The position numbers and the translations under genes are program-made. The notes below the pieces were generated by a model that was given only the letters and a program-made list of their open reading frames with translations, did no database searches and was not told the origin of the DNA. From positions 1 through 35,258 of the forward strand of contig JAHHGO010000006.1 in assembly GCA_023252275.1 (NCBI GenBank): 35,258 nt of DNA, in the 5' to 3' direction. Below are positions 10,064 through 19,253 of the stretch, piece by piece. Every line of letters starts with the position of its first letter. Positions within the stretch are counted from its first letter, which is position 1. This stretch comes from Alphaproteobacteria bacterium (GTDB lineage Bacteria; Pseudomonadota; Alphaproteobacteria; UBA11222).

Positions 10064-10077
10064 ATTGAAGGTGCCGT

Positions 10078-10108
10078 GATGCAATCTAAAATCACATGCC
10101 GCTCTTAG
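10078..10108 (+). promoter_or_regulatory. Second copy of the ~30-bp motif (GATGCAATCTAAAATCACATGCCGCTCTTAG)
   Basis: Matches 5192-5220; follows repeat B and precedes the GNAT gene start. Confidence 0.5.
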
Positions 10109-10130
10109 TGAAAGTCTGTAGACGGAGCAA

Positions 10131-10703
10131 ATGCAAATGCCGGATATGCTAGCGCCAGATGGCGGCCCGAAAGCGGGCAGCATCGGAGAGATTGAAAGTT
10201 TCAGCGGCAATGATCTGGCTGAACTGTGCGATCTTGCCGCCGACGCCATTGTGGATGGCGACGGGTTTCTGTGGGTCAAGGTTCCGCCCGCGCGGATTCT
10301 GGAAAATTACTGGCATGGCGTATTGCTGGTGCCGGAGCGCAGTCTGTTCATTGCGCGCCTTGACGGGCGGATTGCCGGAACCGCGCAACTGGTGCGTCCG
10401 CCGGTGAATAATGAATCCGGCGCATTTTGCGCCCAGATCACCACGCTGATTGTTGCGCCCTGGGCGCGCGGGCATGGGCTGGGGCGCGGCATGCTGCAGC
10501 AGCTGGAAGAACAGGCGCGCGCGCGCGGCTATACCACGCTCGAACTGGATGTGCGGTCCGACCGCCATCGCGCGATCAGGCTGTTTGAGGCGCATGGCTT
10601 TGCGCGCTGGGGCGAAAAACACCGCTATGCGCGCGTCAATGCGCGCTATATCAGCGGCTATTATTACAGTAAAAACCTAGATGAAACCGGCGAAATAAAA
10701 TGA
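10131..10703 (+). CDS. GNAT family N-acetyltransferase inserted in his cluster
   Basis: GNAT motif A '[64 protein letters not shown]'. Confidence 0.9.
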   Translation: MQMPDMLAPDGGPKAGSIGEIESFSGNDLAELCDLAADAIVDGDGFLWVKVPPARILENYWHGVLLVPERSLFIARLDGRIAGTAQLVRPPVNNESGAFCAQITTLIVAPWARGHGLGRGMLQQLEEQARARGYTTLELDVRSDRHRAIRLFEAHGFARWGEKHRYARVNARYISGYYYSKNLDETGEIK

Positions 10704-11425
10704 TTCTGTTTCCTGCCATTGATCTGAAAGACGGCCAGTGCGTGCGCCTGCTGCGCGGCGATATGCAGGCGGCCACGACATTCAATGATGATCCTGCTGC
10801 GCAGGCGCGCATCTTTGAACGGCAGGGCTTTGCCTGGCTGCATCTGGTCGATCTGAATGGCGCATTCGAAGGCCGGCCGGTCAATGGCGCCAGCGTGTCG
10901 GCCATTCTGGCGGCGGTGAAAATTCCGGTGCAGCTGGGCGGCGGCATCCGCGATATGGCGACGATCGAGAACTGGCTGGCGCGCGGGGTGCGCCGGGTCA
11001 TTCTGGGCACGGTGGCGGTGCGCGATCCGCAACTGGTGCGGGCCGCCTGCCGCCGCTTTCCGGGCCGCATTGCGCTGGGCATTGATGCGCGCGCGGGCAA
11101 GGTTGCGGTGTCGGGATGGGCCGAGGCGACGGAAATTCCCACGCAGGAACTGGCCGCGCGTTTTGAAGATGCCGGCGCGGCGGCGCTGATTTTTACCGAT
11201 ATTGAACGCGATGGCGCCATGCAGGGATTGAATATCTCCGCCACCGTGGCGCTGGCCAATGTGGTGAGCATTCCCGTCATCGCCAGCGGCGGGCTGTCTT
11301 CGCTGGAGGATCTTGAGGCGCTGAAGGCGACGCAATGTCCGGGCATCGAAGGCGTCATTTCGGGCCGCGCGCTGTATGACGGGCGGCTTGATCCGGCGCG
11401 CGCCTTGCAGGTGCTGGCATGCTGA
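10700..11425 (+). CDS. hisA: Phosphoribosylformimino-5-aminoimidazole carboxamide ribotide isomerase
   Basis: [32 protein letters not shown]; 4-nt overlap with the preceding GNAT ORF. Confidence 0.98.
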   Translation: MILFPAIDLKDGQCVRLLRGDMQAATTFNDDPAAQARIFERQGFAWLHLVDLNGAFEGRPVNGASVSAILAAVKIPVQLGGGIRDMATIENWLARGVRRVILGTVAVRDPQLVRAACRRFPGRIALGIDARAGKVAVSGWAEATEIPTQELAARFEDAGAAALIFTDIERDGAMQGLNISATVALANVVSIPVIASGGLSSLEDLEALKATQCPGIEGVISGRALYDGRLDPARALQVLAC

Positions 11426-12177
11426 AGGTGCGCATCATTCCCTGCCTGGATGTGGACAAGGGCCGCGTCGTCAAGGGAATTTCCTTTGTCAATCTGGTCG
11501 ATGCAGGCGATCCGGTGGAACAGGCGCGGCGTTATGATGCCGAAGGCGCGGACGAGCTGTGTTTTCTCGATATTACCGCCTCGCACGAGGCGCGCGATAC
11601 GCTCTATGACATTGTGACGAAAACAGCCTCGCAATGTTTTATGCCGCTGACGGTTGGCGGCGGCGTGCGCAAGGTCGAGGATGTGCGCAATCTGCTGCTG
11701 GTGGGCGCGGACAAGGTGGCGATCAACACTGCCGCGGTAACGCGCCGCGAACTGGTGCGCGAGGCGGCGGAAAAATTCGGCAGCCAGTGCATCGTCGTGG
11801 CGATTGACGCCAAACAGGCGCGGCCCGGCAAATGGGTAATCTGGACACATGGCGGGCGCACCGCAACCGGCATTGACGCCATTGATTATGCGCGCGAAAT
11901 TGTGGCGCTGGGCGCGGGCGAAATTCTGCTGACCTCGATGGATCGTGATGGCACCAGATCGGGCTTTGATCTTGCGTTGACGCGCGCCATTTCCGATGCG
12001 GTCAGCGTGCCGGTGATCGCCAGCGGCGGAGTGGGTACGCTTGATCATCTTACCCAGGGAGTGATTGAGGGCCATGCCAGCGCCGTGCTGGCGGCGTCGA
12101 TTTTTCATTTTGGTGAATTTTCCATTCAACAGGCCAAACGCCATATGGCGGATGCCGGAATTGCGGTGCGGGTATGA
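11419..12177 (+). CDS. hisF: Imidazole glycerol phosphate synthase subunit HisF
   Basis: [54 protein letters not shown]; overlaps hisA. Confidence 0.99.
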   Translation: MLKVRIIPCLDVDKGRVVKGISFVNLVDAGDPVEQARRYDAEGADELCFLDITASHEARDTLYDIVTKTASQCFMPLTVGGGVRKVEDVRNLLLVGADKVAINTAAVTRRELVREAAEKFGSQCIVVAIDAKQARPGKWVIWTHGGRTATGIDAIDYAREIVALGAGEILLTSMDRDGTRSGFDLALTRAISDAVSVPVIASGGVGTLDHLTQGVIEGHASAVLAASIFHFGEFSIQQAKRHMADAGIAVRV

Positions 12178-12515
12178 AAAAAGCAACCGGCAAAGCAGGA
12201 CTGGATGTGATTGAACGGCTGGCCCGCGTAATTGCGGAACGCTCAGCTGCGGGCGACGCCACGTCCTACACCGCAAAATTGCTGGCGGCGGCGCCGCATC
12301 TGCCCGCCAAGAAACTGGCGGAAGAAGCGGTGGAGCTGGCGCTGGCGGCGGTCAGTGGTGATCGCAAGGCCATCAGCGCGGAAGCGGCGGACGTGCTCTA
12401 TCATCTTCTGGTGCTGTTGCAGGCGTCGGGTGTCAGTCTTGATGAGGTGTGCGCCGTTCTGGCCGCCCGCGAAGGCGTGTCCGGCATTGCCGAAAAGGCC
12501 GGGCGTAATAAATAA
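12174..12515 (+). CDS. hisE: Phosphoribosyl-ATP pyrophosphatase
   Basis: [52 protein letters not shown]; overlaps hisF. Confidence 0.96.
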   Translation: MKKATGKAGLDVIERLARVIAERSAAGDATSYTAKLLAAAPHLPAKKLAEEAVELALAAVSGDRKAISAEAADVLYHLLVLLQASGVSLDEVCAVLAAREGVSGIAEKAGRNK

Positions 12516-12656
12516 CGCCAGTACGGCCTGGTTAATTTCTATTGATCAAATCAGGAGCAGGTAGTTAATTTACCTTATAGTAAGGGCCGGATGTGACAAT
12601 GCCCGGAAAATGACAGGCCGGAATTTCTGGCGGTTCATGTGGAAAATTTCTACGCC

Positions 12657-14345
12657 ATGAATACATCACCCGATCCAGCTCCGGCAGCGCACGCTGCCCC
12701 CTCCGCAATCCGGAACCAGCCCGGTGAAGCCGTGGAAAGTCGCGCGGTGCGTACACCGGTGGGCGTGATTACGGCTATTCGCGGCGCGGGCGTCACGGCG
12801 ATCATGAATGCGCCGGGCGCCGGAAAAAAGGCCAATATCTCCATTGGCGGGCTGGTGGTGATGCCGGGCGAGCTTTCTGACGTTTATGGCATGGTGCAAA
12901 GCATGAGCGGCGGCGGCTATACGCAGATCGGCACGGGGGCCGAGGCGCGCATGCTGGAAATTCAGCTGGTGGGTGAAATTCTGCCAGATGCAAAAGGCGG
13001 CTATGGCCGCTTTCACCGCGGCGTCACCTATTACCCGCATTTCGACACCGAGGTGATGACAGCCGACGCGCGCGATCTGGCGATGGTTTATGCGCCGCCG
13101 GATGTGCCCTGCGCGCGCCTCGGCTCCATTCATCAGGATCGCGCCATCCCGGCTTTCGCCGTCACCGATGATCTGCTTGCCAAGCATTTCGCCGTGCTGG
13201 GAACCACCGGCACCGGTAAAAGCTGTGTCGTGTCGCTGGTGCTGCATGCCATACTTGACCAGCATCCCAATGGGCATGTGGTGCTGATCGATCCGCATAA
13301 TGAATATGCGGCGGCGTTCGGCGGCAGGGCCGAAGCCATTCATCTCAACAATCTGCAACTGCCCTACTGGCTGCTGAACTTCGAGGAGATGGTTGAGGTC
13401 ATCATCGGCCAGAATCAGGAACGCGCCTATCCGGAAATCGAAATTCTGAAAAACGGCGTCATAGAAGCAAAAAAAATGTTTCTGCGCGAGGGCGAACGCA
13501 GCGATCATATTACCGTGGACACGCCGGTTCCCTACCGGCTTGGCGATCTGATCAAGGTGTTTGATGATGCGATGGGCAAACTGGAGCGCACGGAAGAGGT
13601 TGTTTCATTTCTGCGCCTGAAATCCAAAATCGAAAGCCTGCGCATCGACCGGCGTTTTTCCTTCATGTTTTCGCGGCTGCTGGTGGATGATTCCATGGGC
13701 CGCATCCTGTCGCGCGTCCTGCGTATTCCTGTCGCGGACAAGCCCGTTAGTATTATAGATATTTCCGGCATCCCCTCGGAAGTGGTGGATGTGGTGGTGT
13801 CGGTGCTGGCGCGCATGATTTTTGATTTCTCGGTCTGGGCCAGCCATGACAGCGCGCGCCGCGCGCCGGTGCTGCTGGTGTGCGAAGAGGCGCACCGCTA
13901 TATTCCGCGCGATGAGGAAACGCATTTTGGCCCCAGCAAGAAAGCCATTTCCCGCATCGCCAAGGAAGGCCGCAAATATGGCGTGGGCCTGTGCCTGGTG
14001 TCGCAACGGCCCGCGGAATTGTCCGCCAGCGCCCTTTCACAATGCAACACCATGATCGCGCTGCGCATGAGCAATGTTCGCGATCAGGAATTTGTCGCCA
14101 ATGCGCTGCCGGAAAGCGCTGCCGGCCTGTTGTCGGCGCTGCCGTCGCTGGCGCAACGCGAAGCTATTATCGTTGGCGACGGGGTAACAATTCCTATGCG
14201 CATGCGCTTTGATGATCTGGCGCCGGAACGCCGCCCGGCTTCGGATACGGCGGTATTTTCAGAGGCCTGGCTGTCGGATGCAGCCGATATAGGCTTTATC
14301 GATTCGATCGTCGAGCGCTGGCGCACCCAGAAGCGGGATAAATAA
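12657..14345 (+). CDS. HerA-like ATPase (DUF87/HAS-barrel type)
   Basis: Walker A LGTTGTGKSCVV; Walker B PVLLVCEEAHRYIP; 'CLVSQRPAELSASALSQCNTMIALRMSNVRDQEFV'; N-terminal HAS-barrel-like region. ATG 12657 chosen; GTG at 12639 possible. Confidence 0.88.
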   Translation: MNTSPDPAPAAHAAPSAIRNQPGEAVESRAVRTPVGVITAIRGAGVTAIMNAPGAGKKANISIGGLVVMPGELSDVYGMVQSMSGGGYTQIGTGAEARMLEIQLVGEILPDAKGGYGRFHRGVTYYPHFDTEVMTADARDLAMVYAPPDVPCARLGSIHQDRAIPAFAVTDDLLAKHFAVLGTTGTGKSCVVSLVLHAILDQHPNGHVVLIDPHNEYAAAFGGRAEAIHLNNLQLPYWLLNFEEMVEVIIGQNQERAYPEIEILKNGVIEAKKMFLREGERSDHITVDTPVPYRLGDLIKVFDDAMGKLERTEEVVSFLRLKSKIESLRIDRRFSFMFSRLLVDDSMGRILSRVLRIPVADKPVSIIDISGIPSEVVDVVVSVLARMIFDFSVWASHDSARRAPVLLVCEEAHRYIPRDEETHFGPSKKAISRIAKEGRKYGVGLCLVSQRPAELSASALSQCNTMIALRMSNVRDQEFVANALPESAAGLLSALPSLAQREAIIVGDGVTIPMRMRFDDLAPERRPASDTAVFSEAWLSDAADIGFIDSIVERWRTQKRDK

Positions 14346-14368
14346 CCGGCGGCGCGCTCAGCGGCTGA

Positions 14369-14794
14369 TTACGCCTTCTGCTTTGGCGCATCCGCCGGCA
14401 CGCAATAGAGTTCCAGCCGGTGCCCGACCAGCCGGAAGCCCAGCCTTTGCGCAATGAGACGCTGTAATTCCTCAATCTCCCTGTCGCTGAACTCGATGAC
14501 TTCGCGGGTCTGAATATTGATCAGATGGTCATGATGTGTTTCGGGCACCTGTTCATAGCGCGCGCGGCCATCGCCAAATTCGTGGCGTTCCAGAATGCCG
14601 GCTTCCTCGAACAGGCGCACGGTGCGATAGACGGTGGCGATGCTGATATTTGAATCCTTGGCGGCGGCGCGCCGGTAAACCTCCTCCACATCGGGGTGAT
14701 CATCGGAACCGGACAGCACGCGCGCAATGATCCGGCGCTGGTCCGTCATGCGCATGCCGCGTTTCTCACAAAGGTCTTCGATGGGTGCAACCAT
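14369..14794 (-). CDS. fur: Fur family transcriptional regulator
   Basis: MRMTDQRRIIARVLSGSDDHPDVEEVYRRAAAKDSNISIATVYRTVRLFEEAGIL; HHDHLI metal-binding motif. Confidence 0.93.
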   Translation of the reverse strand: MVAPIEDLCEKRGMRMTDQRRIIARVLSGSDDHPDVEEVYRRAAAKDSNISIATVYRTVRLFEEAGILERHEFGDGRARYEQVPETHHDHLINIQTREVIEFSDREIEELQRLIAQRLGFRLVGHRLELYCVPADAPKQKA

Positions 14795-14868
14795 GGCGGC
14801 CTCTTATGGGTAAAAGGATCTGAGCAATACCGCTACACTATAGCCGATTATTGTGCGGGCGGCATCTG

Positions 14869-15357
14869 CTATATATTGCAGCGCATCACCAGCGCATCAG
14901 TGGCGGTGGCGGCCGGATCATCCCGGGGCGGTTCGTAATAGGCCTTGCGCAGGCCAACCGGTGTAAAGCCAAGGCGTTTATACAATGACAGCGCTGCGTC
15001 ATTATTCACCGCCACCTCCAGAAACACGGCCTGCGCGCCGCGGCTCTGCATGCGGGCGGTAAATTCCGACACCAGCGCCCCGCCAATGCCGCGTCCGCGC
15101 AGGGCGGGCAGCACACCGGTCGAGATGATCTCCGCCTCGCCACCCGCCTCGCGGCCGAGCAGAAACCCGGCCGGTGTGGGGTCCTGTCCGGTTTGGGCGC
15201 TGAGGATGGCCAATGTGCCGGTTGCCCCAGGCATGGCCAGCATTTTCGCCATTGTCAGAGCGTCCCATCCTGCGGCAAAACAGGCCGCATGCAGCATTTC
15301 CAGTATTTCAAGCGATGCAGCCCCGGCGCGGATAATTTCAACGCCGCCCCAGATCAT
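14869..15357 (-). CDS. rimI: Ribosomal-protein-alanine N-acetyltransferase RimI-like
   Basis: GNAT fold: ILSTGVLPALRGRGIGGALVSEF-like segment, 'VFLEVAVNNDAALSLYKRLGFTPVGLRKAYY'; 4-nt overlap with tsaB. Confidence 0.88.
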   Translation of the reverse strand: MIWGGVEIIRAGAASLEILEMLHAACFAAGWDALTMAKMLAMPGATGTLAILSAQTGQDPTPAGFLLGREAGGEAEIISTGVLPALRGRGIGGALVSEFTARMQSRGAQAVFLEVAVNNDAALSLYKRLGFTPVGLRKAYYEPPRDDPAATATDALVMRCNI

Positions 15358-16007
15358 GACGCACTGGCTGGCAATTTGGCGTCGGGCGCGCGCAGATAAA
15401 GCGGTGCAATCGCGCTGCCCGGGCCGGCGTCGCGTGTGGCCGCCAGCGCCGCCAGCAATGCCGCATCTGGCAGCAGATCCAGATGGCTTGTGCGAATATT
15501 GGCGGGGCAAAGCCCAACCAGCAGGGCTGCGCCGCTGCCAACCAGATGCAGCGCAGCGCCGGTTTCACAGATCACGGCAGCGGCCTGGGAATGTGTCAGC
15601 AGGCCGGGCGGGCATAATGCGTCACCCCGCAAAAAACACTGCAAATAGACCTGATCATTGCGCGCGTCAATCGCCACGCCCACGGGCCCCTCATCCGCAA
15701 TGGCGGCGGCTAATAGCTCCAGCGTATTCACCCCCACCAGCGGCAGACCGCGCGCCACGCAAATGCCGCGCGCCGCCGCCAGCCCCACCCGGACCCCTGC
15801 AAAACTGCCGGGTCCGATGCTGACCGCCAGCCGGTCGAAATCCGCATAATCCAGACCGGCCCGGGCGCGGATATCTTCCATCATCGGCAGCAGGGCTTCG
15901 GCATGGCCGCGCTGCATGGGCCGCCACTCGCGGGCGGTTATGACGCCATCCTGCCAGATCGCAACCGAGCAGGCGTCAAGACAGGTATCCAGCGCCAGAA
16001 CGCGCAT
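15354..16007 (-). CDS. tsaB: tRNA threonylcarbamoyladenosine biosynthesis protein TsaB
   Basis: MRVLALDTCLDACSVAIWQDG; HAEALLPMMEDI; LAVSIGPGSFAGVRVGLAAARGI. Confidence 0.93.
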   Translation of the reverse strand: MRVLALDTCLDACSVAIWQDGVITAREWRPMQRGHAEALLPMMEDIRARAGLDYADFDRLAVSIGPGSFAGVRVGLAAARGICVARGLPLVGVNTLELLAAAIADEGPVGVAIDARNDQVYLQCFLRGDALCPPGLLTHSQAAAVICETGAALHLVGSGAALLVGLCPANIRTSHLDLLPDAALLAALAATRDAGPGSAIAPLYLRAPDAKLPASAS

Positions 16008-16603
16008 CACAGAATCTTGCACACCTCGTCAAAGCTGAATTTGGGATGGCGCGGGAACAGCAGACTGTGATCGCCCCGGCCGATATTGCACAGAAAGTTG
16101 GATTTCACCTTGCCGTCGGGGAAAAACTCCTTGTCCACCCCGGCATTATCGAAGCCCGACATGGCCCCGACATCCAGCCCGATGGCCCGCGCCGCCATGA
16201 TCAGATAGGCGCCCTGAAGGGTGCCGTTGCGAAAGGCTGTGGTTTCGGCATGCGCCGCACTCCAGTTGAACCAGGTCTTGGCGGTCAGATCATGCGGGAA
16301 CAGTTTCGGCAGATGTTCATAAAATTCCACATCATAGGCGATCAGCGCAACCACCGGGGCGGCCATGGTTTTGGCCAGATTGCCCTCGCTCAGATGCGGG
16401 CGCAGGCGCTCCTTGCCCGCCGCCGTGCGTAAAAACAGGATGCGCGCGGGCGAGCAATTGGCGCTGGTCGGGCCATATTTCAGAATGTCATACATGGCGC
16501 GCAGTTGCGCATCGCTCACCTCGCCGCCCGCGGCCCAGCCATTGGCGGTCCGTGCCTGGCGGAACAGCAGATCGAGCCCCTCATCATTTAATTTATTGGT
16601 CAT
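16007..16603 (-). CDS. rutE: Malonic semialdehyde reductase / RutE-type nitroreductase
   Basis: YGPTSANCSPARILFLRTAAGKERLRPHLSEGNLAKTMAAPVVALIAYDVEFYEHLPKLFPH; MSGFDNAGVDKEFF - strong RutE resemblance. Confidence 0.88.
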   Translation of the reverse strand: MTNKLNDEGLDLLFRQARTANGWAAGGEVSDAQLRAMYDILKYGPTSANCSPARILFLRTAAGKERLRPHLSEGNLAKTMAAPVVALIAYDVEFYEHLPKLFPHDLTAKTWFNWSAAHAETTAFRNGTLQGAYLIMAARAIGLDVGAMSGFDNAGVDKEFFPDGKVKSNFLCNIGRGDHSLLFPRHPKFSFDEVCKIL

Positions 16604-16680
16604 ATGGCGCCTCGCTTTCATGGATTGGTAACTGGTAAGAAGGTTTATTGCCAACATACAGAGACTGAAAGCCGAATCCA

Positions 16681-17733
16681 ATGACTGCATGGGAAAAGTT
16701 CAGACAGGTTCTACGGCGCTATCTCGCCGGCATCTGTCTGGCATTGATCAGCGCGGGCAGCGCAATGGCCCAGGATCATGGCCAGGCCAGTGTTTTTATG
16801 TATCACCGGTTCGGCGAGACACAATATCCCACAACCAGCGTTGATATTGCGCAATTCGAGGCGCATATCGCCGAGCTTCGCTCGGGGCGCTATCAGGTCA
16901 TGCCGCTGGAAGCCATTGTCGATGCGCTGGCTTCGGGGCAGTCCCTGCCGGAACATGCCGTCGCCATTACGATGGATGACGGGTTCGCCTCCGTCTATCG
17001 CGAGGCCTGGCCCCGGCTGCGCGCGGCGGGCCTGCCATTTACGATTTTTGTTTCCACGGATTTGGTTGATGAAAAATCGGTCAGCGGGCTGAGCTGGGAT
17101 CAGATCCGGGAAATGCTGGCCGCAGGCGGGGTCAGTATCGGTCATCATGGCGCGGCGCATAATCACATGCCGCGCCTGACAGAAGCCCAGATTGATGCGG
17201 ATATTCAGCGTGGCAATGCGCGCTTCAAGGCGGAACTGGGACAGCAGCCGGTTCTGTTCGCCTATCCCTATGGCGAGTTTACCCGGCGGGATCGCAACCA
17301 GATTGCAGCCCTGGGTTTCAAGGCGGCATTCGGGCAGTATTCAGGGGTGGTGCATAGCGGCGCTGACCGGTTTGGCCTGCCGCGCTTTGCCCTCAACCAG
17401 AATTATGGCGCGCTGGAGCGTTTCCGGCTTGTCGCCAATGCGCTGGCTTTTCCCGTGCGCGATATTACGCCTGAAGATCCGTTACTGACGCCAGAAAACA
17501 ATCCGCCCGCCTTTGGATTTACCGTGCAGGCGGGCATTACAGGGCTGGAGCGGCTGACATGCTACGCCAGCAATCAGGATGCGGCGGTGTCTCATGAAGT
17601 GTTGAGTGAAAATCGCATTGAGGTGCGTATGCCAAAGCCATTTGAGCGTGGACATGGGCGACGCATAAATTGCACGCTTCCGGATGCTTCGGGGCGCTGG
17701 CGCTGGCTGGGGCAGCCATTCGTCATCCGTTGA
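16681..17733 (+). CDS. Polysaccharide deacetylase family protein (secreted)
   Basis: Signal-like N-terminus; VFMYHRFGE; AITMDDGFASVYREAWPRL; IGHHGAAHNHM; FAYPYGEF. Confidence 0.9.
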   Translation: MTAWEKFRQVLRRYLAGICLALISAGSAMAQDHGQASVFMYHRFGETQYPTTSVDIAQFEAHIAELRSGRYQVMPLEAIVDALASGQSLPEHAVAITMDDGFASVYREAWPRLRAAGLPFTIFVSTDLVDEKSVSGLSWDQIREMLAAGGVSIGHHGAAHNHMPRLTEAQIDADIQRGNARFKAELGQQPVLFAYPYGEFTRRDRNQIAALGFKAAFGQYSGVVHSGADRFGLPRFALNQNYGALERFRLVANALAFPVRDITPEDPLLTPENNPPAFGFTVQAGITGLERLTCYASNQDAAVSHEVLSENRIEVRMPKPFERGHGRRINCTLPDASGRWRWLGQPFVIR

Positions 17734-17750
17734 TTGACGTCAGCCGGATA

Positions 17751-18266
17751 TTATTTCGCAGCGACTTTGGTCGGGCACAGCTTGATGCCATGCAGGCCGG
17801 AAAATTTCTGGGTCTGCGCCAGCGCCAGCAGGCCATCCGGGCCGATATTTTTGCTTTCGCTGTGAATGCTGGCGGACTGACGGCAGAACAGGCCGCGCTT
17901 CACCATGCCGCGGCGCGAGGATTCGTTCGCAATGCGCGTAACGAAACCGTTCAGGGCCTTGCCTGATCCAGATCCATATTTTTGTTTGAAAAAGGATTGC
18001 AGCATTTTCCCCTGAGCGGAGAGTTGCGGCTGAAAACGGGTAATGAATAAATTATAATCCGTCCTCTGATTACATGTCAGAGCCGCGACCATCAATTCAG
18101 TCTGAAGCATCCGCACCTGCAGGGGGGCCAGTTCATTTGCAGCGACACAGGGGGCCGCATAGGCGGAAGCGGGAAATGTAAGGCCCAAACCAACAATGGC
18201 CGCCATAAGCCGTTTGCGCAGGGACCGGCGCCGCACATGTGTCTGGTCAAACAAAACCGATTGCAC
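17751..18266 (-). CDS. Conserved hypothetical secreted protein
   Basis: Signal peptide-like N-terminus (KRLMAAIVGLGLTFPASAYA), even codon usage, four Cys in mature part. Confidence 0.7.
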   Translation of the reverse strand: MQSVLFDQTHVRRRSLRKRLMAAIVGLGLTFPASAYAAPCVAANELAPLQVRMLQTELMVAALTCNQRTDYNLFITRFQPQLSAQGKMLQSFFKQKYGSGSGKALNGFVTRIANESSRRGMVKRGLFCRQSASIHSESKNIGPDGLLALAQTQKFSGLHGIKLCPTKVAAK

Positions 18267-18488
18267 CTTAATTCCCCCGCTGCTTAATATCAGGATCAGT
18301 CCTGTAATCTGGTTTCCCGCCGGAACATTCCACCAGACAAATGTAGCACGTATATTCCGATTTACCCAACCCCGGCTGGATTGACTCGCGGGATTGGTCA
18401 GGAAGCAGCTAACCTAACCATTAAGCGTGAGCCGATCAACCAAAAACACTGATATCTAAAATCGTTAACAAAAAGGAGCACAGACCCC

Positions 18489-19247
18489 ATGCCTTATATT
18501 GAACGCGGCGGCGCGAGGATTTTTTTCACCTCTCAGGGGCAGGGTCCGGCGGTGCTGCTCAGCCATGGCTTCAGCGCCACTAATGTTATGTGGGCCGGGC
18601 AGATTGCGGCTTTCAAATCGCGCTATCAGCTTATTACCTGGGACATGCTGGGCCACGGGGAAAGTGACAGTCCCGATGATCCCGTGCTGTATACGCCGGA
18701 AGGAACCGTGCAGGATATGGCCGCGATACTGGACGCCTGCGGTATAAACAGGGCGGTGATTGGCGGCCATTCGCTGGGCGGATTTATGTCGCTGGCGTTT
18801 CACCTGGCGTTCCCGCAGCGTGTGCGCGCCTTGATGCTGTTCAATACCGGTCCGGGCTACAAAAGCGACGAAGCCCGCGCGGAATGGAATGTCATGACCG
18901 AAAAACAGGCGCGCGCATTTGCCACAAAAGGTCTTGCGGCGGTGGGGCATAGCGAGGAAATGCAATTGGGCACGCATCGCAGCGCAAAGGGGCTTGAACA
19001 TGGATCGCGCGGCATGCTGGCGCAGGCCGATGCGCGGATTATTGATTCGCTGCCGGGCATAGAAGTTCCCGCGCTGGTGCTGGTTGGTGAAAAAGACCGC
19101 GGCTATCTGGCGGCGGCGGATTATATGGCCGGTAAAATCCCGGATGGCCGCAAGGCGCTTATTGCCGATGCGGGCCATGCTGCGAATATTCATCAGCCCG
19201 CCGCATTTAACGCCGCAATGGGCGAATTTCTGCAAAGCCTTGGATAG
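18489..19247 (+). CDS. Alpha/beta-fold hydrolase
   Basis: Nucleophile elbow GGHSLGGFMSLAF, oxyanion LLSHGFSA, catalytic His region ADAGHAANIHQP. Confidence 0.93.
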   Translation: MPYIERGGARIFFTSQGQGPAVLLSHGFSATNVMWAGQIAAFKSRYQLITWDMLGHGESDSPDDPVLYTPEGTVQDMAAILDACGINRAVIGGHSLGGFMSLAFHLAFPQRVRALMLFNTGPGYKSDEARAEWNVMTEKQARAFATKGLAAVGHSEEMQLGTHRSAKGLEHGSRGMLAQADARIIDSLPGIEVPALVLVGEKDRGYLAAADYMAGKIPDGRKALIADAGHAANIHQPAAFNAAMGEFLQSLG

Positions 19248-19253
19248 GCCGGC

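Noticed and set aside
10651-12276. 541-aa minus-strand ORF antisense to hisA/hisF
   Set aside because: Shadow ORF of GC-rich codon bias; low-complexity Arg/His/Ala-rich translation and strong authentic genes on the plus strand.
12535-12560. FNR/Anr-like TTGATCAAATCA downstream of hisE
   Set aside because: Does not match TTGAT-N4-ATCAA spacing.
18405-18425. CtrA-like site (CTAACCTAACCATTAA) upstream of the alpha/beta hydrolase
   Set aside because: Half-site spacing does not fit TTAA-N7-TTAA well; only one good half-site.
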